This document shows positions 1-6,556 of a stretch of 64,000 nt of DNA, in pieces (positions within the stretch are counted from its first letter, which is position 1; each line of letters starts with the position of its first letter). The translations under genes were made by a program, and so were the position numbers. The stretch spans positions 28,850-92,849 of the forward strand of contig CAMEOT010000008.1 in assembly GCA_945929965.1 (NCBI GenBank), given 5' to 3'. Below the pieces are notes generated by a model. That model did no database searches. It saw only the letters and a program-made list of their open reading frames with translations, and had not been told where the DNA came from. The stretch comes from an uncultured Lachnospiraceae bacterium (lineage in GTDB: Bacteria > Bacillota > Clostridia > Lachnospirales > Lachnospiraceae).

Positions 1-2
1 AG

Positions 3-353
3 GCATGGAAACAGGGATTCGGATATAAGGAAAACGGATCCGGAACACATCAGAAATTCACAGATCAGATGGCAATGAAAACGGTTAAGAATCGTGCATT
101 GAAGTACATTATCCGTACATATGGCACCCAGATGCTGAATGATGCCTACGACAATGTAGAAGCTGCGGAAAACGAAGACAGAACTGTGCTGGATATGAAC
201 TATGATGTAGCGCAGAATGCAAACTCCGAGGATTTCCAGCCGGATGAACCGAAAGTAATGGAAACAGTAGAAAACCCTAAGATGGCATCCGAACTGACAA
301 GGGACGATGCTGACGTAGTTGAGGATGCAGATCTGCCGGACTTTATGAAGTAG
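3..353 (+). CDS. recT: RecT-type single-strand annealing protein, 3' end only
   Basis: The frame is open to the left edge, so the true start lies outside the window. The visible C-terminal part contains DQMAMKTVKNRALKYI, which resembles the conserved MAxKTVxRxxxK segment near the end of phage RecT/Bet-type annealing proteins. It is followed by an acidic tail ending DADLPDFMK. Such proteins anneal complementary single strands in phage recombination and normally sit close to an SSB gene; an SSB remnant lies at 2672-3106. An internal ATG at 69 is unlikely to be the real start because the upstream frame reads like coding sequence. The assignment rests on one motif and on neighbourhood. Confidence 0.6.
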   Translation, partial: AWKQGFGYKENGSGTHQKFTDQMAMKTVKNRALKYIIRTYGTQMLNDAYDNVEAAENEDRTVLDMNYDVAQNANSEDFQPDEPKVMETVENPKMASELTRDDADVVEDADLPDFMK

Positions 354-363
354 GGGGGTCAGT

Positions 364-954
364 ATGAATCTTCCAAAATCTGAATTGAGTAAGCAGGAAG
401 CACTGCAATTATGGAACACATGCCCTTCGGATTATGCCAAAGAACAAATGATTCTTAGTAACCATGGGATTGTTTTTTCGGTGATGAAGAATTTAAGCAT
501 TCCTTTGACTGACGAAGATATGTTTCAGACGGGAATCATCGGACTGCTAAAGGCTATAAATACCTTTGATACTTCAAAAGGCTATCAATTTTCAACCTAT
601 GCATTTCCAATTGTGAGAAATGAACTGCTTATAGCATTTCGTAAAAGCAAAAGGTCAGTAGTGGCAGCATTCTCGCTGGATGATAATGCAGATATAGGGA
701 ATGGTGAAAGCGTTCCTTATGCGGAAATGATCGCAGACGGCAAAGATTATGAAGAAAATGTAGTGAATTCCATGCTTGCTCAGCAGATTTTTGAAAGGTT
801 GGAATCAAGGGAAAAACATATTTTCACCATGTTCTTTGTAGAGAGTAGAACGCAATCTGAAATATCCAAAGCACTTGGAATTTCACAGTCATATGTTTCG
901 AGAATTATTAGTAGCATGGGAAAAATGAAGCGGAAAGGAAGGAAAACCAAATGA
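364..954 (+). CDS. Phage-encoded sigma-70-like RNA polymerase factor
   Basis: 196 residues with the layout of a small sigma factor. Residues about 25-95 resemble region 2 (NHGIVFSVMKNL, then DMFQTGIIGLLKAINTFDT and FSTYAFPIVRNEL). Residues about 150-185 form a region-4 helix-turn-helix (RTQSEISKALGISQSYVSR). A weak AGGGGGGTCAGT stretch precedes the ATG. The stop overlaps the next gene by 4 bases (ATGA). Proteins like this in Firmicute phages are thought to direct polymerase to phage promoters or to control stages of transcription. Its target promoters are not evident in the window. An alternative is a relative of sporulation sigma factors carried as cargo. Confidence 0.75.
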   Translation: MNLPKSELSKQEALQLWNTCPSDYAKEQMILSNHGIVFSVMKNLSIPLTDEDMFQTGIIGLLKAINTFDTSKGYQFSTYAFPIVRNELLIAFRKSKRSVVAAFSLDDNADIGNGESVPYAEMIADGKDYEENVVNSMLAQQIFERLESREKHIFTMFFVESRTQSEISKALGISQSYVSRIISSMGKMKRKGRKTK

Positions 955-1271
955 GGATAATTAGTCAGGACGGCACGCTTGATATGCCGTATGAACAGGT
1001 GATTATTCAGAGATTTAAGGATGAAATTTACTTTCTGAATAAGAATCTCACAGGGGTAGAACACCTTGTTGGTGATATGGTTGTTGCTAAATATTCTACG
1101 GAAGAAAAAGCACAGAAAGCCATGAGTGAGCTGAAATATGCGTACTTGTCGTACAATCAGCTACAAATTACCAAGGAGATTCCAAAGGCTGTTTACGACG
1201 TATTTCCAGATAAAATGATCAAGGCCGTGTATGGGGCATTTCAGTTTCCGGCAGATGAAGAATTGGAGTAG
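951..1271 (+). CDS. Hypothetical phage protein, 106 aa
   Basis: Translationally coupled to the sigma-like gene through an ATGA overlap, with GGAAGG upstream as ribosome site. The product is small and mixed alpha/beta with no transmembrane segment and no Cys cluster. A central segment (VAKYSTEEKAQKAMSELKYAY) suggests a helix. I do not recognise a family. The tight packing between the sigma factor and a radical SAM gene implies co-expression in the early operon. No function can be assigned. Confidence 0.6.
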   Translation: MRIISQDGTLDMPYEQVIIQRFKDEIYFLNKNLTGVEHLVGDMVVAKYSTEEKAQKAMSELKYAYLSYNQLQITKEIPKAVYDVFPDKMIKAVYGAFQFPADEELE

Positions 1272-1274
1272 CCT

Positions 1275-1946
1275 ATGGAAAAATATTTAAGTATTATTAC
1301 AAATTTTGGATGCCACGGCAAGTGTCCGTATTGCATTGTCAGAGAAAACGACATTAAAGTACCAAAAACAACGATTGGTGGTCTCGATAATCTGACCAAG
1401 GCTTTAAAAGAAACAAATAGAAATATTATTTCTATTTCTGGTGGTGGCGACCCATTACATGAGTATGAAAAGCATGTTGATTGGTACAGAAAGCTGTTTT
1501 CAATTGTAAATAATTATCATGTTAATTGTGCTACATACAGTATTCCAGTTGAAATGCATACAAGCTACACGACAGACGAAAGTACATTTCCGTTCTACGA
1601 TTGCAAAAGGGTCGTGTATCATCTAAACACATTTGAGCAGTTGAAGCACATTCACAAAACCGGGAATGAAATCGTGAGAGTTGTTTATGTGGTAACAAAA
1701 GATTTCACACTTGAACAGATCATGAATATCGCAATGTTCGTAGCTGACAGTAAAGAAATTGACGAATTGAGTTTTAGACAACTTGTTGATAAAGGGTATA
1801 AGGTCACTGATTATTGGCAGGATGTATTGAGATTCGGGCATAAGAAATTGTGGTGGTATATCGAGCAGTACGATTATAACCTCTATTATGCAGAAAATAA
1901 GATTTATACAAAGTTTTCAGAGATTGGAGAAAGCAATGAAACTTAA
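1275..1946 (+). CDS. Radical SAM domain protein (phage-borne)
   Basis: 223 residues. The N-terminus has FGCHGKCPYC, a CX3CX2C cluster that ligates the SAM-binding 4Fe-4S centre, and residues about 52-62 have SISGGGDPL, matching the GGE/GGD SAM-binding strand. The protein is short and seems to contain only the core barrel, with no auxiliary Fe-S domain, so its substrate cannot be inferred. It starts 3 bases after the preceding stop and its 3' end overlaps the MBL-fold gene by 11 bases, indicating an operon. Radical SAM enzymes cleave SAM to a 5'-deoxyadenosyl radical and suit anaerobic hosts. Candidate roles are nucleotide or protein modification. Family assignment is firm; function is open. 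Confidence 0.8.
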   Translation: MEKYLSIITNFGCHGKCPYCIVRENDIKVPKTTIGGLDNLTKALKETNRNIISISGGGDPLHEYEKHVDWYRKLFSIVNNYHVNCATYSIPVEMHTSYTTDESTFPFYDCKRVVYHLNTFEQLKHIHKTGNEIVRVVYVVTKDFTLEQIMNIAMFVADSKEIDELSFRQLVDKGYKVTDYWQDVLRFGHKKLWWYIEQYDYNLYYAENKIYTKFSEIGESNET

Positions 1947-2655
1947 AGTCTTAGGTTCCGGTTCGTCCGGTAACTGCTACATCTTGGAGAATGACGAGGA
2001 AGCATTAATAATCGAAGCCGGGTTGCCTTTCATGGAAGTCAAGAAAGCGTTGGATTTCAATGTGATGAAAATTAAGGCGGTGCTTATTACCCATGATCAC
2101 GGTGACCACCGGAAGTACTGGTTTGAGTATGTGAGGGCTGGCATTCCAGTATCTGAGCCGTTCAAACTGGATGGAAGCAGTCTAGAATTTGACAATTCAC
2201 AATTCAGAGTGATGGCTTTTGAAAACCAAGATAAGTCCGGCAGATGGCTACATAACAACGGAGACGGTTCAGAATGTCCGTGCTATGGATTCTGCATCAT
2301 GCACCCGGATATAGGCAGTTTGATATATGCTACAGACACCGAATATGTCCGATGGCGGTTCAAAGGAGTAAATCACATTCTTTGTGAAGCAAACTACGAT
2401 ATGCAATTTGTCAATCGGGACGAGCCGAACTATGAACACCGCCTACGAGGGCACATGAGCCTTGATACAGCACTTAAATTTATTTCTACTAACGATAACC
2501 CGGCATTGAGAAATGTCGTTCTAATTCACTTATCAGATAAATGCGGAGATCCCGCAGTATTCCAGAAAAGAGCAAAAGAAGTATTGAAATATGATACCGA
2601 TGTCTATGTGGCACATAAAGGGTTAGAGATCAGCTTAGACCTCTGCCCGTTTTAG
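1936..2655 (+). CDS. Metallo-beta-lactamase-fold hydrolase (phage-borne)
   Basis: 239 residues from the ATG at 1936, preceded by GATTGGAGAAAGCA. An in-frame start at 1888 would overlap the previous gene far more and lacks a site. The N-terminus KVLGSGSSGNCYIL and the metal motif THDHGDH (HxHxDH) near residue 53 define the fold. Later metal ligands are probably in YATDTEY and in LIHLSD near the C-terminus. The closest known layout is the YycJ/WalJ-like exonuclease-type subgroup. Such genes are common next to recT and ssb in Firmicute phages, suggesting a nuclease or processing role in recombination, but this is inference. Confidence 0.75.
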   Translation: MKLKVLGSGSSGNCYILENDEEALIIEAGLPFMEVKKALDFNVMKIKAVLITHDHGDHRKYWFEYVRAGIPVSEPFKLDGSSLEFDNSQFRVMAFENQDKSGRWLHNNGDGSECPCYGFCIMHPDIGSLIYATDTEYVRWRFKGVNHILCEANYDMQFVNRDEPNYEHRLRGHMSLDTALKFISTNDNPALRNVVLIHLSDKCGDPAVFQKRAKEVLKYDTDVYVAHKGLEISLDLCPF

Positions 2656-2671
2656 AAAGGTGGAATGACTT

Positions 2672-3106
2672 ATCAATAAAGTAATCCTCATGGGAAGATT
2701 AACCAGAGATCCCGAAATTAAATATTCACAGGGAGCTACCGCAACGGCAATCGCCCGCTTTCCACTTGCAGTAGATAGAAGATACAAGCGTGACGGTGAG
2801 CCAAATGCGGATTTTATTAATTGTATAGCGTTTGGCAAGACCGGTGAGTTCATCGAGAAATACGGCTACAAGGGAACTAAGTTCGTTGTGGAAGGACGCA
2901 TTCAGACTGGCAGCTATACCAATAAATAAGGACAGCGTGTGTACACCACGGATGTAGTAGTCGAGAACGTAGAGTTTGCAGAGAGTAAGAATGCTTCCAG
3001 CGGTGGCAATAACAATGATGGCTACATCGGTCAGCACCTGGGAACTGCAAATGATGGATTCATGAACATTCCTGACGGCATCGACGAAGAACTGCCTTTT
3101 AATTAG
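2672..3106 (+). pseudogene. ssb: Single-stranded DNA-binding protein, broken (lost start and internal stop)
   Basis: The frame reads INKVILMGRLTRDPEIKYS and continues through the OB-fold (FINCIAFGKTGEFIEKY, FVVEGRIQTGSY) to the acidic tail IDEELPF, the typical SSB tip. Two lesions are visible. The codon where SSB starts (MNKVILMGRL) is ATC at 2672-2674, 9 bases after a good AGGTGG. A TAA at 2927-2929 interrupts the conserved strand at NK-stop-GQRVYTTDVVVENVEF. The frame then stays open to TAG at 3104. An ATG at 2690 has no ribosome site and would lose the first strand. Either this is a recent pseudogene, or sequencing errors affect a functional gene. Confidence 0.8.
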
Positions 3107-3116
3107 GAGGTGTGGC

Positions 3117-3536
3117 ATGAAGAAGCAAAAACCTTCGGAGGTGATCTCTGGTTTTCTTTCGTTTTTGGAGCAGATGAATGCAGAGCATATGGAATGTACC
3201 AAGACGGTTGAAACCTGCAGCCAGAGAAACATAGATTACCTCCATGATATGGAATTTGCAAGAGATAAAAATGCACGGAATCGAGTCGCTACGAAAATAC
3301 ATAACAATCAGGTTGCCCGGCGGGAAGCAAAAGATCGGGCGATGGAGACGGAACATATTGCAAAGTTTTTCACGGATAAGAATAACCGGGCGTTTATCGG
3401 ATCAATGAAACGACTTCTGAAGGACCAGCAGAGCCGGGAGAAGTTCTTAGAGGGTGAGCGACACTATGAAAGAAGGGTAGGTGATGGTGATGCAGATGAT
3501 ACTGGAGGACAGCAGACAGCAGGAAAAGAAGCATGA
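3117..3536 (+). CDS. Hypothetical phage protein, charged helical, 139 aa
   Basis: Starts 10 bases after the ssb stop with a consensus AGGAGGTGTGGC ribosome site. The product is rich in Lys, Arg and Glu and predicted helical, with no membrane segment. A His/Cys-poor body contains NRVATKIHNNQVARREAK. It overlaps the following nuclease gene by 47 bases in another frame. I do not recognise the family. Its place between ssb and an ERCC4-type nuclease suggests a role in phage DNA metabolism, as context only. Confidence 0.6.
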   Translation: MKKQKPSEVISGFLSFLEQMNAEHMECTKTVETCSQRNIDYLHDMEFARDKNARNRVATKIHNNQVARREAKDRAMETEHIAKFFTDKNNRAFIGSMKRLLKDQQSREKFLEGERHYERRVGDGDADDTGGQQTAGKEA

Positions 3537-4227
3537 GACCAAACATAAGTACTTCCGAGCAGCAGACATCCACTGGAATCGCACAGCGCTGTACTGCGGA
3601 GACTATACCCTTCCGGCGGATCAGAGCGTGTGCATCGACACCAAGAAAGATATTCAGGAGCTGATCGGGGATATCCAGGTAAAGACGATCACCAAGAAAG
3701 AACTGGAAACAGAAATAGACAATATTTTTGTGAAGTATCGTTTATTCGGAATTCTTCCCAGTGAGATTTTGAACATTATCTGGCAGGATGATACAGATCG
3801 TTTTCCGGAGAAAGAGATCAATGATATCTGCTTTCACAACGGAATCCCGGAACGTGCTATAAGCGAATTTCAGCTTCTTTATGTTAAGCGGCGAGGATTC
3901 TTTCATCGGGGACTGAAACGGGCGCAGAACAGCGGAATACGGCTCATCGTCCTGGTGGATAACGAGGAAGGTGTCCAGTCGATTGATGATCTGTTTCGGT
4001 GGAGAAATCCGAGGTTAGATATCTGGGTTAATAGCCGGGAAGTGATCGGAACATGGAAGAACGGTAGACCACGGTATAAGAAAGTGCAGAAATATCCTTA
4101 TGCAATGACCGGGGAGCGGCTGGCAAAAGCCTGCCTAACCATGCAGTTGAAGTACGGCGTTGAGTTTCAGTTCTGTCGACCGGAGGAAGCTGGGAAGAAA
4201 ATACTGGATTTACTCGGTGTAGGGTGA
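3490..4227 (+). CDS. ERCC4-type nuclease domain protein
   Basis: 245 residues. The start at 3490 gives MQMILEDSRQQ with AGGTG about 8 bases upstream; GTG 3481 and ATG 3484 are alternatives. ERCC4/XPF-type features are the N-terminal EDSRQQ (acidic residue plus the R-Q-Q of the family), a central CIDTKKDIQEL (the E/D-x-K core) and LIVLVDNEEG with GLKRAQNSGI. An extra segment of about 70 residues sits between the DTK motif and the GLKRA helix. The family cuts branched or structured DNA. Placement among replication and recombination genes fits a phage resolvase or nuclease. Catalytic activity is inferred from motifs only. Confidence 0.7.
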   Translation: MQMILEDSRQQEKKHETKHKYFRAADIHWNRTALYCGDYTLPADQSVCIDTKKDIQELIGDIQVKTITKKELETEIDNIFVKYRLFGILPSEILNIIWQDDTDRFPEKEINDICFHNGIPERAISEFQLLYVKRRGFFHRGLKRAQNSGIRLIVLVDNEEGVQSIDDLFRWRNPRLDIWVNSREVIGTWKNGRPRYKKVQKYPYAMTGERLAKACLTMQLKYGVEFQFCRPEEAGKKILDLLGVG

Positions 4228-4232
4228 TGCCT

Positions 4233-4733
4233 ATGAGCAACACATCGTACATTCGGCTTAATCGAAAAATTTTGGACTGGGAATGGTATGGAGATATCAA
4301 TACCTGCAGGTTGTTCATTCACATGCTTTTGAAAGCCAACTGGAAGGATGGGGAGTTCAAGGGAAAACACATTCCGAGGGGATCTTTTGTCTCCTCTTTC
4401 GGAAAGCTGGCGGAAGAGACACAACTTACAGTGGATGAAGTGAGGACAGCGGTAAAACATCTGATTTCTACCAAGGAGATTACCAAGCAGGCATACTCAA
4501 AATTTACCGTATTTACGGTGAAAAATTATGATGATTACCAATTTGTCCCAAGCAACTTACCAAACAAATCCCAAGCTATTCCCGAGCAGTTCCCAACAAT
4601 AGAAAAAGGAAAGAAAGGTAAAAAGAAAGAAAAGAACAGATTCAACCAGTTCCAACAGAACGAATACGACTATGAACAGGTTGAGCGTGAGATGGCTTGC
4701 AATTTGAAAGGTGATAATAATGGGAAAACTTAA
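4233..4733 (+). CDS. Phage replisome-organiser-like protein (DnaD-like N-terminal region)
   Basis: 166 residues from ATG 4233, with AGGGTG just upstream; earlier starts at 4224 and 4227 overlap the previous gene. The N-terminal part (SYIRLNRKILDWEWY, RLFIHMLLKANWKDG, PRGSFVSSFGKLA, then a winged-helix segment LTVDEVRTAVKHLI) matches the conserved N-terminus of phage replication organisers in Firmicutes. The usual C-terminal DnaD domain is not visible; the protein ends in a Lys-rich linker and an acidic tail. It may load the helicase at the phage origin or be a shortened regulator. The stop overlaps the next gene. Confidence 0.65.
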   Translation: MSNTSYIRLNRKILDWEWYGDINTCRLFIHMLLKANWKDGEFKGKHIPRGSFVSSFGKLAEETQLTVDEVRTAVKHLISTKEITKQAYSKFTVFTVKNYDDYQFVPSNLPNKSQAIPEQFPTIEKGKKGKKKEKNRFNQFQQNEYDYEQVEREMACNLKGDNNGKT

Positions 4734-4917
4734 TGTGGCAATAGCCATGATACATAAGCTGCCGATCGGATCCAGAGTACAGCTTGAAGATGATTACCCA
4801 GACACAATCCATGAAATCTACGGGTACACGGTCAATGCCGATGGGGCGTACATGGAGTTTCGGGATGGAACAAGGCTTGATCTGAACAACCTGGGGCAGA
4901 TAGCGGAGGTGGTCTGA
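4720..4917 (+). CDS. Hypothetical phage protein, 65 aa
   Basis: ATG 4720 has AAAGGTG with correct spacing; a GTG at 4711 is the alternative. The product is a small all-beta-looking protein (LPIGSRVQLEDDYPD, YMEFRDGTRLDLNNLG), compatible with a minor OB/SH3-like fold. It overlaps the preceding gene by 14 bases and the following one by 1 base (TGATG), so it belongs to the same operon. No family recognised. Confidence 0.55.
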   Translation: MGKLNVAIAMIHKLPIGSRVQLEDDYPDTIHEIYGYTVNADGAYMEFRDGTRLDLNNLGQIAEVV

Positions 4918-5261
4918 TGGAAATGTCAAATGAGGAGATCATCCGGAGATATAAGCAAGCCAAGCATAAGGCATCGCAGATACAGATCCTTGCAGATCTC
5001 AATGCCTGCCCTAAATCCAAGATTTTGGAGATTGTCAGCGATAACATAGCCCCTAAGCATCCAGCTCCGGCACAACCGAAGGAACAGCCGGAAACGTTCA
5101 AGGTGGTGGATAACCTGGCATCCTTTGAAGAGTATGTCGTAAACCGTATGGATGAGATAGATGGGCAATTAAAGGCGCTGGAAAAGGAATATGCCGATTT
5201 ATCGGTTACATTGCTGACAATCGGAAGATATGGAGAAGAGAGGGCATCGGTGCATGAGTGA
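4917..5261 (+). CDS. Hypothetical phage protein with helix-turn-helix-like N-terminus
   Basis: 114 residues, coupled to the previous gene by TGATG. Residues about 5-45 (EEIIRRYKQAKHKASQIQIL, then LNACPKSKILEIV) look like a homeodomain-type helix-turn-helix, of the sort found in small phage regulators. A Pro-rich linker (PKHPAPAQPKEQPE) and a C-terminal coiled-coil-like helix (MDEIDGQLKALEKEYADL) follow. It could be a small DNA-binding protein. The family is not recognised. Confidence 0.55.
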   Translation: MEMSNEEIIRRYKQAKHKASQIQILADLNACPKSKILEIVSDNIAPKHPAPAQPKEQPETFKVVDNLASFEEYVVNRMDEIDGQLKALEKEYADLSVTLLTIGRYGEERASVHE

Positions 5262-5415
5262 AAGATTTTATGATGAGGATGAACTGTATGATATGCAGAA
5301 ACATCCCAGCGTACGGGAAATCCGCATCGGACGCACGAAGCCATATGACTGCAGCTATCCAGTGATGGCGGAGAGACCGCGGATTCCGGAAAGGAGTAAG
5401 GAAGATGGCAATTAA
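5254..5415 (+). CDS. Hypothetical phage protein, 53 aa
   Basis: ATG 5254 lies inside the end of the previous gene (8-base overlap), preceded by GGAGAAGAGAGGG. The short acidic/basic product MSERFYDEDELYDMQ ends ERSKEDGN and overlaps the next gene by 11 bases. No domain recognised. It is supported by position in a gapless operon and by phase with a ribosome site. Confidence 0.45.
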   Translation: MSERFYDEDELYDMQKHPSVREIRIGRTKPYDCSYPVMAERPRIPERSKEDGN

Positions 5416-6091
5416 GCCGATTTTATTCAATACAGAAATGGTTCGGGCAATTCTGGACGGACGAAAGAGTTGTACCCGGCGTATATGCAAAGATGCAAAT
5501 GAGTATACCGTACCGGATATGGATTTTTACAATGCTGACATGCGGACTTATGCAGTACATAACTTTGCTGATAAGGAGCAGATGGAACAGTTAAGTACAG
5601 TGGAGAGAACCTGTCCTATCTGTCCTGGCGATATCCTGTATGTTCGGGAAACATGGGGTATCAGCAATCTGGACGATGAAAGAAAGATGGCCTATATAGT
5701 ATATCGAGCATCTGAAGAGCAGGAAAACGAAGGCTGTCGAGAAGTGCATCTCCCAGATGAAAAATTTGAAAAGATGTATGAATCTATGGCTGAAAGTGAA
5801 CCAGAATGGCACCCATCTATCCACATGCCGAAAGAAGCAGCTCGTATCTGGCTGAAGGTTACGGACGTAAGAGTAGAGCGGTTGCAGGATATTACTGCTG
5901 ATAGTATTCGCAATGAGGGACTTTCTTCCTTAGCCGTCCATTGTGGAGATATGGAGATTGCATTAAAAGAATGGGAAAATCTCTGGAACAGTACTATCAA
6001 GAAATCCGACATTGACAGCTACGGTTGGGGCGCTAATCCATGGGTGTGGGTTATCGAATTTGAGCGATGCGAGAAACCGGAAGGAGTGTGA
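5405..6091 (+). CDS. ASCH/PUA-like domain phage protein
   Basis: 228 residues with AAGGAGTAAGGAAG before the ATG. The order of motifs is that of phage ASCH-like proteins: an N-terminal KPILFNTEMVRAILDGRKS-C-TRR (RNA/base-binding strand-helix), GDILYVRETWG in the middle, then RIWLKVTDVRVERLQDI and a C-terminal NPWVWVIEFER. ASCH domains share the PUA-like beta-barrel and are thought to bind RNA or modified nucleotides. In this phage, which also encodes methyltransferases and radical SAM enzymes, a link to modified bases is possible but unproven. Catalytic residues are not evident. Confidence 0.65.
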   Translation: MAIKPILFNTEMVRAILDGRKSCTRRICKDANEYTVPDMDFYNADMRTYAVHNFADKEQMEQLSTVERTCPICPGDILYVRETWGISNLDDERKMAYIVYRASEEQENEGCREVHLPDEKFEKMYESMAESEPEWHPSIHMPKEAARIWLKVTDVRVERLQDITADSIRNEGLSSLAVHCGDMEIALKEWENLWNSTIKKSDIDSYGWGANPWVWVIEFERCEKPEGV

Positions 6092-6147
6092 GGTATGGCT
6101 AAAGCCGTATGGATGTGTTGGAATTATGTGATATGTGTACAGAAAAT

Positions 6148-6172
6148 ATGGGGTAGCGAAATGCTACCCCAT
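6148..6172 (-). terminator. Intrinsic terminator of the inverted gene at 6184-6405
   Basis: A perfect 10-bp stem (ATGGGGTAGC / GCTACCCCAT) with a 5-base loop is followed, on the minus strand, by ATATTTTCTG. It lies 11 bases past the stop of the minus-strand gene. Read on the plus strand it closes the upstream phage operon less convincingly. Confidence 0.75.
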
Positions 6173-6183
6173 CCCGCAAAGGG

Positions 6184-6405
6184 TTATGATGACTTACGCT
6201 TTGATGGAATTGACGTGAATTTTGCCTTTTCCATTTCTCTGAAAGCGTGTTTAACTGCTACGGTTGCGGCTTCGGTTGTTATATTCTCAATAAAAGCATC
6301 CCAACCGCCTTGCTCTTTTACATAGTGTAATTGAGCTGCTGTCCCATGTAACAGTTTGTTATCGTCAGATAACACTTTGAGAGAGCATTTTCTCTGTTTG
6401 CTCAT
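6184..6405 (-). CDS. Inverted single-gene cargo, hypothetical 73-aa protein
   Basis: The minus-strand start at 6405 has an excellent AAAGGAGGTGACGCC site, which is why this strand is preferred over the overlapping plus-strand frame at 6095-6325. The product is MSKQRKCSLKVLSDDNKLLH and so on, small and basic, with no membrane segment or recognisable domain. It opposes all neighbouring phage genes and has its own terminator (6148-6172) and an AT-rich TATAAT-containing upstream region. This is the anatomy of a moron, an independently expressed gene inserted into a prophage. Function unknown. Confidence 0.7.
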   Translation of the reverse strand: MSKQRKCSLKVLSDDNKLLHGTAAQLHYVKEQGGWDAFIENITTEAATVAVKHAFREMEKAKFTSIPSKRKSS

Positions 6406-6428
6406 GGCGTCACCTCCTTTCATTGAGA

Positions 6429-6446
6429 ATTATATCACATTTGATA
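6429..6446 (-). promoter_or_regulatory. Candidate promoter/operator of the inverted gene at 6184-6405
   Basis: On the minus strand TATAAT occurs at 6434-6429, about 24 bases before the start codon, overlapping the imperfect palindrome TATCACATTTGATA (6433-6446). The -35 region is weak, so a regulator may be involved. Confidence 0.4.
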
Positions 6447-6556
6447 TGAGGGAGATGTATGCGTGGAATATAAACTGTTAGTTGTCGAATAATTAAATCG
6501 AAAGGAGTAAGAGGTTTGCTGGCCAGCGTGAAAGAGCTCTTTACTCCGAGAAGAAA

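Noticed and set aside
6095..6325. Plus-strand frame of 76 codons overlapping the inverted gene at 6184-6405
   Set aside because: The minus-strand gene has a far better ribosome site and its own terminator; the plus frame runs through that terminator hairpin and has no recognisable content after its first residues.
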